Shown here one piece after another: positions 48,017-59,475 of a DNA stretch of 64,000 nt. How positions within the stretch are numbered: position 1 is the first letter of the stretch; each line of letters begins with the position of its first letter. Under the pieces are notes generated by a model. The model was not told the DNA's origin. It ran no database searches and worked only from the letters and a program-made list of their open reading frames with translations. Both the position numbers and the translations under genes were made by a program. The stretch comes from Arabidopsis thaliana (taxonomy: Eukaryota > Streptophyta > Magnoliopsida > Brassicales > Brassicaceae): assembly GCF_000001735.4 (NCBI RefSeq), contig NC_003070.9, positions 3,100,001 through 3,164,000 on the forward strand. Reading direction: 5' to 3'.

Positions 48017-51000
48017 CTATTTCTCCATCTCCTCAGCTTCGCCAGTGGGAGATGATAGCCTCGGCCGTTTTGCAGCTCGCTTCTCATCTTCTTCTTCCAT
48101 TGGCTCCTTTTGATCACAATCATCTCCAACATCTTCACTCGTCTTGTCCCCAATTTCAAGATCATGCTCCAATGGCTTCTCCTCATCTCTGTCATTCTGA
48201 CTCGATGGAACAACAAGCTCAATGTGTGTAGAAACGGGCTCTTCATTCTCAGTGGTATGGTCAGCAGTGTTAGAACCCACGGTTGCAGATTTTAAAGAGA
48301 CGGTCTCTCTTGGAGGACTCTCGTCGATTTCTTCTTCATGAGTATTTTCTATTGGGTTGTCTTCTATGATACCGATTGAATCATTAGAACTATTCGAAGT
48401 TTCAGATAACAAATCAGTCTCGTCTTCCTTCTGCACCAGGGGAATACCAAGGTTCCATGAAGAGAATGAATTAGATGCTCTCGGAGAGGTAGTTTCCGTG
48501 ATGCATTGAAAGTTGCCCTCTCCAGCGTTCAAACACATAAACTGTTCACCAGTTTCCATGTCCACTTGCTATCCAAAACAGAGCATATATAAGAAAATTA
48601 AAATTGGCGTGTCAAAAATAAAAAGATTTTGTCATTAGCTTGCGGAACTTTTAGTACCTCTCTTGCCGACGAGTCGTTACTAAGATGATAAAACGAAGAC
48701 GGATCCTCGAATGGTTGTTGTAGTTGTTCAAGTAATGATCCTGTGTTATTGGATCCTGAATCGAATAAATCTCTTAGTACCATACCCGAATCATTAGCAG
48801 CTTGTATGTGCCTCATGGAAGATCTTTCAAGCAAAGTCATTTCGATTCCTTGATCGTCTTGCGTCTGTGTCATATCCCCGTTACAGTCTATTAGGGGGCT
48901 GCATCTCTCAGAGAGAACCTCAATGCCCATATCGTCATTGACGGCAACTGGACTTTCACAGGACTGGTTTTGTTCATTACTAACTTCCCGTGACCGGTTT
49001 TCAAGGAGTTCAAATATTAACTTCTGAATCAGAGTACGCTTCAATGATGCCTCGGCAGGAGGAAACCAGTTCAGATAAAGCTGAGAAAATCAGAGAAAAA
49101 GCATTATCAGCAAATGAAGATACTGAAAAAAATACAGACCCAGCAGCTCTTAGAGGCATTTCAACTTCTTTCAAACGGACTCATGAAATCAGGAAGCTCG
49201 CAAAAGATTCTATTTTGACTGGTCTGCAAAGAGACCACTTCTACAGTAAGCAAAAAAAAAAACAGAATACACAACTGGAGACACCAAGAAATCTAAATAT
49301 CCTAGCAAGCATCTGCGAAATCATTGCGGGTGAAAAAGATTCAGTTTGGCAAGCTTATTAAAGTAGCAATTAGAATAGACTTACAAAGTTGGAAGCATTA
49401 TATATCTTGAAAGGACTAAAATTAAGGGGAGCTTCAGCAAGAAATAGCTCCAGATAGTGCAGCAGAAAGAGGCCACAGTCAAATGAGTTTTCCTGCTGTG
49501 GCAACTGAAATAGAAAGAGCAAACTTGCCATCACATAAACTATCATTAACAGCTGCAAAAAATATCTATCATTTAGCAGGAAAATTGTTGAAGTTAAAAA
49601 TATAGTAAAGCTACAAGGTTACAAATGATAAAGGCAATGGACGCTTGCATATGGCAGATGAAAGGCGAAACATCAATTGCTAGCTATCAAGATTTATCCA
49701 TCAATGACAGAGGTTACCAAGTCGTTTGAAGCGATTTCAGATCACGTTTCTATAATGTAAACACATGCAAATGTAGACTGCTTTTAATATTGCAACAAAT
49801 GCTTCTGTCAACGTAGTAGTAAATTCATGGAGGGCAGCTACTTTAATTTCGTAGTGGTAGTAAATTGCCTTAAAGATCAACAAGAAAATACCCACGAGTC
49901 TATCTTTCCATTAAAAGAACTAAAAGAGTAACAGAGCTTGGTTAGATAAGAATATAGTTTGCTAATTTAACATACGAAATCATATCATATAAACCAAGGA
50001 AATCCTTCAATAACAAAAAGGGGGATTTCACAATAGTGAAAAAAGTCTTCAGGAGTTTCTCATACTCCTCATTATCTGCCCTGGAAATAGTAAAAAGATT
50101 TTCAAGCATAGACCGCACCTCAAGTGAGACAAACCGCAAATTCATGAATCTGGAAGAAATATCATCCGATGTCTCTTTATGCCTCTCCTTCCACTCCTCG
50201 CACAAGTAACTAAATCAGAAAAAATGTTGTTGTCAGAAAATTGCACTACCCAGCTTAAAACTTGAACCACACTTAATTTGAAAGGATCAGAATATGGAGC
50301 TAGAACATTTTCTTCAGAAAATAAGATAAAGAGAGCATGAGGAAAACATAATATCAGCTCGTTGGCAAGTGAGAAACGTAAATAGATGACGGATATGCAA
50401 TGCAAAATGAGAATAGACAGGTTAGAAGACAAAACCAAATAGGGTTGTAAAGAGCTGACATACGTTTGGACTAGATTTTTAAGCCCTGCATGGCTCCCTT
50501 TTATAGAATCCATATGTAATATGCACGGTACTTTTTTTGAGTCATCCAAGTCTAGATCTGTAGAATGATACAACATAAATAATAAGAAACTGGATGATCA
50601 TGACTTAGTAAAAAATGAAGTGAAATGTGACATTACCTGTACGATTAGCCACTTCACCAGGGTGGCATATGACTATTAAACTCCAGTGAAGGCTGTTATA
50701 AGAATTTAGCAATGTCAGATTTCGAACTCATATAATTATAACAAAAAGAGAACTGCCACAGTTTTTCGTACTTGTAGTTCACAGGCACAAAAATGTAGTC
50801 CTTTCCAAACATGTCCACTTTCCTTGTCCACTTTCGGACACGTAGAAAAGCAGCCTTTCCATCAGCTATACTTGATGGATCTTTGTCAAGATCAGCGAGT
50901 TTCCGGAAGAAAAAGCTGTTAAAGAAATGGAATCTATGTTTTTCCTCCGTTTGAATCTGATTCTTCAAATAACTGTAAATAACAGAAAAATACACCAAAA

Positions 51001-54000
51001 AAGGTTAAATAAGGTACATTAAGTTTATAGTATGACTGCAAGCATTGCACTAGTAAAATTGTGAGAAATAGTTCACATCAAAACAGCAAACCCAAAAATA
51101 GTTCACAGCAACACATGCCAGAGTATACGCATTGCAAGAAATTAACTTTAAGAACTCACTTAATATAGAAGTCAATGATTGTGTCATTTACAAATGTCTC
51201 TGGCTGCAAGAGCTCAACATCTCTTTTGCAAATGGAAACAGCATCTGGGTCACCCTTTGGATAGACAACATCCTCAAAAGGTTCATCAAAGCTGAAAAGA
51301 CAACATAAAACTAGCAACTCAATATGAAATGTCACCTCTCAAAGAGCCATAAAGTACAAGTAATGATGTACTTTGGTACATGTACTCCCGAAGTAAAACA
51401 GAAGACAACATCTTAATAGACAAAATACATCTCCTATAGAGCAGTTTTTACCTTGGAAAATAACGCTTCTGTTGATTCAAGTTATACCCTGATACTTCCA
51501 CGTCATCCCTACAATAAACAAACAGGACGAATTGCAACAAAAAGTCACAATAGTGCCTAAAATGTAACCAAAACTAAATATGAACCCAGTGTTAGTTTTC
51601 TTAGGATTTGGTCCAGTTTTCCCTCAAGAAGTCAAAATTATTTCCATTCATATGCAGATTGCTTTTCACTTAATGCTTTGTCTATTTTTTAAGCTTTAAA
51701 GGCTTACAGTCGAATTTCCTTATTAAGTTTATATTCTCATAGTGTTCTAACCAAATGAATCATACTCATAATGTAGTTCACAATTTCCCAGATATCAGAC
51801 ATCCAGCAAAGAATATTTTTCCTTATAAGAGCATGCAAATACATCTTCTAAATGAAAATGGGCAGAAAAAAAAGTAATTTTTAGTTAGCACTTCATAATA
51901 ATATAAGCTTACTCGAGGTCAGTATTCCACACAGCCGGGTATTTCACATGCAGCGAGTTTATCTTTTGTTGCTTATTAGGCCAATTATGTTCTTTTACCG
52001 CAATCTTTAACTCCTCCATGTCTGGAAACCACATGAAGCAATATAAAAAGTTAGAAGAGGGAACCTCTATGTTGGAAAGAGTAGATGCTTAAAAAGACAG
52101 ACTCTTCGTTTTGCAGAAATGAAATTCAATAAGACATCTCTCTCTTAAAACTCTTAGCCATCATTAAACATGAACATACATGAAGCGGCAATTAGAAAGA
52201 CACTATCTGTTCGGCAAACAAGCGAAATCGCTAATATAGATCCATTTAAAGAATTGCATGTAAAGAAGAATTAAATATATCTCACTAGGATATCAGTTCA
52301 CTTTATATTCTCCTTTCTATTTACCATTTTTCTACTAAATTAAACCAAAATCGAATGAAAGCATGTTCTCGTAGAATCAATAGATAACAACCGACAATGA
52401 AAAAACCACAGTATCAGGTGTCTAAGATGACTAACCAAAAATCGTAATGGTACTTACAACTAACAAGTCCGCTTTTTACAGGAAGAATTTTATGATAACC
52501 TAAATGGCAGGTATACATACCTTCATGGCAATTTTCATCCTTCAGTAGAACTCGAATTCTGAGAATGATCAATCCAACCTACAAAATTGACCAGCAAATA
52601 TTGTCAGAGTGATAGAACCTATGCCCATAAAGTATCCTTCAAAATAAAAAAGTCGACATAATGAATAACTCACATTTTGGTACCAATTGTATTGAATACT
52701 AACTATGTCTTCAACTCCAAATTCACAAGAAAATGGCACTTCTTCATTATTTGCGAGGAAACTCTTTATTTTGATGCCATTGCATGAAAAGATTACTAGG
52801 GATGCAGCACAATGCATATCCTTAAGTATAACATACTCCGAAGTCATTATAACAGCGGTGCTTAAGTCAATCTGCGAAGTGGAAAACTGGAAATCATTAT
52901 CTTTTTGCAAAAAAGAATCATTAATATCTTTTGGCAACCACATCGTTGCCAAACAAATTCTGGCAGTAGTTTTTTAAGCCATTGGTTAAGAAACTAGAAA
53001 ACTCGTTACCTTTTCCTCATCGTTGAAGCAATGTTCAGTCATCCAATCTTTCAGCGCATATAACATTGAAATCAAGACACGGTCAGACATAGGAGATCCA
53101 AGCATATCTATAAGGAAATATAGAGAGAAGGTGTAGCATGTACCTTCTTCATCATCTTCTGAATCAGAAGCTTCACTCAACGCAGATCGATCACTCAAGC
53201 TTTCATCAATAGCTGACATCATATCAATTTGCTCCTCCTGCAAATGTGAAGGGGTTAAAAATGCAAGGTAAAACTTATAAAGTCTTTAGCATACATTAAA
53301 AACAAGATAGATTAACATACACTGGATGAAGAATCTGAAAAGGGTGAGTTTAGCTGGCGTTGACTATAAGATGAAGTTTCAGCGTAAAAACTATTTCCGC
53401 CTAGCTGGCAAGAGAAACTCTCCACTCTATGATCCACATCTGTTTCTTCTATGTCGTCTTCGCTATTCAAACCAAACATCAATCCATGGTTATCGTGATC
53501 TATATCTGTTTCCTTTGCCAGGTCTTCAGTTTTTAAACCTAACATCAATCCCTGATTAACGTGCTCTGCATCTGTTTCTTCTAAATGGTCAGTGGTTTCC
53601 AAACCAAATGTGAGAATCGTTCTGGACTCCTTAGCTTCTGTTACCAAAGTCGAATCATCTTCACATTGATGATCGTCAGACTCTACAGCAGTAGCAGGCT
53701 CTGCACAACTTGGACCTTCCATTTCTTCTTCCTCAACACGTTTTTCATTGCAGACTGGCAACAATTAACCATTTCCATAAGAACTCACTCATATATGATA
53801 AAAATTATTTGCTTCTGAACAATATAGTACAAATCATTATAGTGCCTCCCATAAAATTGTAGTATCACAACAGCATTAGTATCATTATTTCTCACATACT
53901 GCAGAAACAAAGCAATGTTCATTCAACTATATACAAGAGTCTGGAAAACTAAAATAAACAGAAGAATTCCAAGGTTAGCTTAACTTCTCTCCGTTTACAA

Positions 54001-54236
54001 ATATCTCAACCCCAAAATTATTTTTCCACAACTGAAACTGAAGCGAGAATTTAAATCAGCATTTGAAGTTTAGAGATGAATCAGAGTAATAACTTACAGC
54101 TTTGGATGCGTTGGCGTTGCAGAACCGGAGAATTGCAAGGACTAGGGTTTGTGAATTTTTCCAATAACTTTCCAGCTGCAGACTCAGCGAGCTCGTCCTC
54201 TTCTTTGAAATCGAATACTTCAAAGTTTTTCTTCAT
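48017..54236 (-). CDS. SPF1: ULP/SENP-type SUMO protease
   Basis: Fifteen exons, read from the right: 54098-54236, 53321-53754, 53010-53237, 52674-52871, 52521-52578, 51913-52021, 51452-51508, 51160-51291, 50772-50972, 50637-50692, 50464-50557, 50119-50209, 49385-49504, 48658-49080 and 48017-48568. They sum to 963 codons plus stop. The enzyme removes SUMO from proteins. The C48 catalytic core has FVNDTIIDFYI, the His in NLHWSLIVICHP, the Asp in CILHMDS, and the Gln and Cys in LPQQENSFDCGLF. The N-terminal half is acidic with internal repeats, and the C-terminal tail is acidic, ending near a basic KRPRLSS motif. The exon 4 start is uncertain; an acceptor 21 nt upstream also fits. Remembered names for At1g09730 are SPF1/ASP1/ULP2B. 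Confidence 0.88.
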
Positions 54237-54602
54237 CGCTAGGGAAATCTGAGGAAAAGCCCCACCGGAAAACGGAGAATCCAAGCCGGAGATCGGCGAT
54301 CAGAAATCGAGGGGGTCGAGTGAGGGAGAAGGAGAGAGAGAAACGTCTAAACGAAATAAGTCAACAACGAATGCCAGCGCGTCTGAAACTCACGCGCGGA
54401 CGTAAGTTTACTCTATTTATAATAGTACGTAAATAATTTAATATTTTCATTACATAATTCGGCTATGGAATGACAGGTATACCCTTTTGTAAGCCGCGAA
54501 TTTAAAAATGGGAGACGTGAAAGCCATCGTCCTCTTGAACTTTCCAAGAGTTGAAGAAAATCACAGAAAGCCTTAGCACAGAGAAGAGAGATTGAAGAAG
54601 TC
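54237..54602. promoter_or_regulatory. Divergent promoter of SPF1 and the USP gene
   Basis: Only 366 bp separate the two start codons, so the genes share their upstream region. It contains GA-rich sequence near 54325-54345 (SPF1 leader side) and a CACGCGCGGACG element at about 54392 with CGCG cores. Confidence 0.45.
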
Positions 54603-55834
54603 ATGGATGTTTCAGGAAGCTTGAATTGCGTTGTTGTGGCGGTAGATGGAAGCGAGGTGAGTATGGAAGCTCTGAGGTGGGCTCTAGACAACCTCAAGCT
54701 CTCTTCGTCTTCTTCCGATTCATCATTCGTCGTGCTCCACGTCCAGCCGTCGCCTTCTGTAGCCGCCGGCGTGAGTCCCGGCACCATACCTTTCGGTGGT
54801 CCCAGTTGAGTCTCGTTACTACTAATTTTGTGATTGTTTAATGTATATATGATCTCGACCATGTGGTGTTTGACTCTGGGAATTTTGCGATTAAGGTGGT
54901 CTTGAGGTTCCTGCTTTCACTGCTGCAATCGAGCAACACCAGAAGCGGATCACCGACACCATCCTCGAACACGCTAGTCAAATTTGTGCTGAAAAATCTG
55001 TGAGTAGAGTTATTTCCCTTGTGTCCCCTGTGAGAATGGGATATTTTACCTCATAGTCCAGATCTAGTAGTGTAATTCTATAAGTTTTATGGATTAGAAT
55101 ATTTCTCTTTCACTGATGGATTAGAATCTGGAGCAATTACTTATGTGTTATCTATAGAAGTGTATATTGATTTGAGGGTGGTCATTCATGACCAAGTTGT
55201 GATGGTTTACTCTCAGGTGAATGTGAAAACACAAGTGGTTATTGGGGATCCCAAGTATAAAATCTGCGAAGCTGTAGAGAATTTGCATGCTGATCTTCTT
55301 GTCATGGGCTCCCGGGCTTATGGCCGCATTAAGAGGTACCAAACTCTTCTTCCAGTACTCTAGTATCTTGCTATGTTGAACACTGATGAAAGCGCTGTAA
55401 ATCAAATTCCAGGCGTTTGATCTTGGTTACTATGCTGAATTAGTTGTTCCATATCGGTTTACTCTAGTTTAAGATTGTTTCGCTTTCGCTTGAAATGGCA
55501 TATAGATATCTACTGTTATTTTTTTCAACTCGTGCGGTCAAATAACAGAAGAAATGTTTAGTTAATCTTTGAACTTGTGTGAAGACAAATCTCTGCTCAA
55601 CCACCAAGTAGTGCTTCGAGGAATCTTTATCCCTTTGAAAATGTTTATACCATATCACTGTCACTGTGTGTTCTTTAGTGAGTTAAATCTTATTTAGTGA
55701 GCAAATGCCAGTGTTGAATCCAGTTTGTTCTTTCTTTCAACAGAATGTTTCTGGGAAGTGTAAGCAACTACTGCACCAACCACGCCCATTGTCCTGTTGT
55801 GATAATCAAACCAAAAGAGGATTCTTCTGCATAA
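54603..55834 (+). CDS. Universal stress protein (USP) domain protein
   Basis: Exons 54603-54804, 54896-54999, 55217-55335 and 55744-55834 give 171 aa. USP domains are alpha/beta folds, many of which bind ATP. The first strand and helix read LNCVVVAVDGSEVSMEALRWAL (Asp of VAVDGS is the usual adenine-site residue). Near the C-terminus is LLVMGSRAYGRIKRMFLGS, then VSNYCTNHAHCPVVIIKP. The ATP-binding family motif G-2X-G-9X-G-S/T is altered: the second Gly is Ala (GSRA in place of GSRG), though a Gly follows two residues later. ATP binding is therefore uncertain. There is no signal peptide, so it is likely cytosolic. The position fits At1g09740. Confidence 0.92.
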
Positions 55835-57540
55835 AGAGGTAAACAAGTTTAGCTTCTTGCAAGTCACTTCATTCGATGTTCACCATGCAAAAGTTTGTTA
55901 AGTCATCAATCAGAACCCACATGATCTACTTTTCATATCCAAACCAACCTCAATAAAGTTTACTACTCTCTTTTGGTACAAGTAGCCTATGTAACCGAGT
56001 ATCAAACCATCTTCACTTCTCAGGATATATATGTACATATGCAAAGGGATATCAAGACCATCTGTAATCTTTTGAAGTTTTGTGAAGCTATAGAAGCCAA
56101 GCAAGAATTCTACCAGATTACTTCCCAAATAAGTGGTGTGAATGTAAATTAATAAGAGCTACAGAAACATTGATTGGCTCAGTGTATGTGTTGTATTCAT
56201 ATTCGTTGTTTTATTTTATACGGTTGAGAATTGAATAATGTTGTTGCATCAAATCACTATGAAGGACATTTACAGAGCCAACTGGTTGACAATGTGGGCT
56301 AACTCACCCTCGTTGATATGTTAATTGGACCGCAGGCATGGATAAGTAGTTGAGAGAAACAAAGAATTCGTGTAAGAAAAATCTGAACCGATCAATCAAG
56401 CCTCGCCTAAAGGTCCAAGATTTTCTTGGGACTTTTGGCCTGCCCTTAGTGATCATTTTTCCATATTATGGGCCAAAAAAAAAAAATTGCAATATCTGCT
56501 ACACTTAAATCTTTGAAACAAAACTTATCCAAATTGCTTGGAATTTAGTTGGATGTAGATGTAAATGTATATTCTACTGTAGCGACAAAAGGTAAAAGAA
56601 AGATTATGACAATTTTCAGGATATAAATATTATGACAATTGTAGATGTAAGTATTTCAGAGGTCTCGTGAACGAACAATGAGAGTAAATGACGAAAGAGG
56701 CATCGTCGGTTTGTCACTGTCAACACGATAAGGGAGGCTCACGAGTCACGGACTTAAAAATATTAAACACTGTTCTTTTTCATTAGAGCACCAAGATTTT
56801 TATCTTAGCATTGTACCAAGATAAGTGTTAAAATTTAACATCAAGACCCTACAAAATTTAAATTGCGAATCTTGAGAAACAAGACGTATTATGAAATGTA
56901 TAGTTCACTTGTCCCAACCCAAAAATAAAAGAAAGAAGAAACCAAATAACAGACTGTTATAGTTTGTCCTGGTTTTGGCAGCACAATTATTTGGTTTTGT
57001 TTTTTTTAATCACTATCCAAATCACACTTCACTTCACATGCAATATTCCTTTAAGCTCTTGACCGATTCACTGGCTACTTCACACCACACTCCATGTCCC
57101 CTCGTGACTTCTCTCAACTCTCAAAACTTACCTCAGCATAGGAAATGTATTCAAGATTTTACTATCCCCCCTCAATCGAAATAACAACATTTATTCAAAA
57201 CAAAACAAAAATTATCAGCAAGCTAATTAGGTGTTAAAACTATAATGAAATCAGCGGATATAGTGAACCAAGTCAGACCATTTTTGAGAAAATTACGAAA
57301 GAAAAATATTATACCATTTTATCTCACACACATGCGAAGAAGATGTGTAGACAATAGAAAAAAAAAGTTTACGGAGTAGTAGTACTATTGCCAGATAGAC
57401 CGGACCGGATCCCACCAATTATAAATCGAATTCGAGGGACATTTTCGCATTTTCAATACCTCGCTGGCCATATATAAAGGCCACATCACACTCGAAGAAC
57501 ATTATCTAAATATCTCTACACAATCACATTAGCCAAAACC
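55835..57540. other. Spacer upstream of AED3
   Basis: The left 350 bases include the 3' UTR of the USP gene. A 72-codon minus-strand frame at 55910-56128 has no domain I recognise. The rest is AT-rich with W-box cores (TTGAC) near 56285 and 57059, a candidate TATA box (ATATATAAAG) at about 57471-57480, and G+C-richer sequence just before the AED3 start. No RNA gene or transposon end is seen. Confidence 0.5.
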
Positions 57541-58960
57541 ATGGCCTCCTCAAGTCTCCATTTCTTCTTCTTCTTGACACTTCTCTTGCCATTCACTTTC
57601 ACCACCGCCACACGTGACACATGTGCGACCGCCGCTCCCGATGGTTCCGACGACCTCTCAATCATCCCCATTAACGCCAAATGCTCACCTTTCGCACCCA
57701 CTCACGTCTCTGCCTCCGTGATAGACACGGTCCTTCACATGGCCTCCTCAGACTCCCATCGACTCACCTACCTCTCAAGCCTCGTCGCCGGCAAACCAAA
57801 ACCCACCTCCGTCCCCGTCGCCTCCGGTAATCAGCTCCACATCGGAAACTACGTGGTCCGAGCCAAACTCGGCACTCCTCCACAGCTAATGTTCATGGTC
57901 CTAGACACAAGTAACGACGCCGTTTGGCTCCCTTGCTCCGGCTGCTCCGGTTGTTCCAACGCCTCAACTTCTTTCAATACAAACTCCTCATCCACTTACT
58001 CAACCGTCTCTTGCTCCACCGCACAATGCACCCAAGCACGTGGCCTCACGTGCCCATCCTCCTCACCACAACCGTCCGTCTGCTCCTTCAACCAATCCTA
58101 CGGCGGAGATTCATCCTTCTCTGCCAGTCTCGTCCAAGACACGCTAACGTTAGCCCCTGACGTCATCCCAAATTTCTCCTTCGGCTGCATCAACTCCGCC
58201 TCAGGCAATTCTCTACCACCGCAAGGACTAATGGGCCTAGGACGCGGGCCTATGTCATTGGTCTCTCAAACTACGTCGCTTTACTCAGGAGTGTTCTCAT
58301 ACTGCCTCCCTAGCTTCAGGTCCTTCTACTTCTCCGGGTCGTTGAAACTGGGTCTCTTGGGTCAACCCAAATCCATCAGATACACTCCACTCCTCCGTAA
58401 CCCTCGCCGTCCATCACTTTACTATGTGAATCTCACCGGAGTGAGTGTCGGTTCCGTCCAGGTACCCGTTGACCCAGTGTATTTGACGTTTGACGCAAAT
58501 TCCGGCGCCGGTACGATCATCGATTCCGGTACTGTTATCACCCGTTTTGCTCAACCCGTGTACGAAGCCATTAGAGACGAGTTTAGGAAGCAGGTAATTT
58601 CGTTAATATCACAATTAGTATAACTCAAGAAATGGGAAACTAATTACAATCTTGTTAATGAAGGTGAATGTGTCGTCATTCTCAACATTGGGAGCGTTTG
58701 ACACGTGTTTCTCAGCGGATAACGAGAATGTGGCGCCAAAGATAACGCTGCACATGACGTCACTCGACTTGAAGCTGCCGATGGAGAATACGCTTATCCA
58801 CAGCAGCGCGGGAACGCTGACGTGTCTATCCATGGCCGGGATACGGCAGAACGCAAACGCTGTTCTAAACGTGATCGCGAATCTCCAACAGCAGAACTTA
58901 AGGATCTTGTTTGACGTTCCTAATTCTCGCATAGGAATTGCTCCTGAGCCCTGCAACTAA
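57541..58960 (+). CDS. AED3: Secreted pepsin-like aspartic protease family protein
   Basis: Exons 57541-58593 and 58664-58960 give 449 aa. AED3 is an apoplastic protein induced in systemic immunity in an EDS1-dependent way. A signal peptide covers about residues 1-23 (leader rich in Phe and Leu, ending TTATR). A prodomain follows, then the two-lobed pepsin fold with plant nepenthesin-type Cys-rich insertion (CSGCSGCSN, then CSTAQC). The first active-site motif is DTSNDAVW, with Ser where most pepsins have Gly. The second is IIDSGTVITR, the normal DSG. DTS also occurs in some plant relatives, so activity is possible but unproved. The C-terminus ends IGIAPEPCN. Coding is C-rich at third positions compared with its neighbours, as in other secreted proteases. 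A TATA box precedes the start. Confidence 0.93.
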
Positions 58961-59475
58961 GAGAGGACATATGAATGATCTCTCTCTCCCTCTCTTTTTA
59001 TTTTACGTTCTTCGTACGTTTTGATTTGAAGAGGTGCTTAATGGCGCTTGACCTTCTACATATACTTTGTATGAACGGCTATCTTCACTACGCATAACAT
59101 GGCCTGCAGTTTCATCTCTTGCTTCAGCGATGTGATTTCTTTTCTAAATTAGTTTCTCGGTAATTGATGATATTGAGTGACAAGATACAAAATACTAAGA
59201 AGAAATTCTAATGCGAAAAGAGCATAAGCAAATTCTGTGTGCACCCTCGCTCTCCATGCCAATGCAGAGACTTAAAAAGACTACAATCCTCTTTGGCATT
59301 CTTTTTAAGGGTTCAAAACAGATGCCTCGAGCAGTAAATAGTTTACAGGTTCCAACTGTTGCGCATGAGTTCCTAAGGAAGTGACAGAAACCGTACAGGA
59401 TTGCCAGAGAAAACAATTGCTGTGAGCATTCTGGAGCAGTAGCTACAACGATTGGAGGGGCAACAGTCACGCTTT
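58961..59475. other. Convergent 3' spacer between AED3 and U2A'
   Basis: The two genes point at each other, so both 3' UTRs lie here. Minus-strand frames at 59195-59597 lie in the 3' UTR and last intron of the U2A' gene and are not separate genes. Confidence 0.5.

Noticed and set aside
55910-56128. 72-codon minus-strand frame downstream of the USP gene
   Set aside because: I tested it against remembered retroelement and housekeeping motifs and found no match. It is probably chance, though an old gene fragment cannot be excluded.
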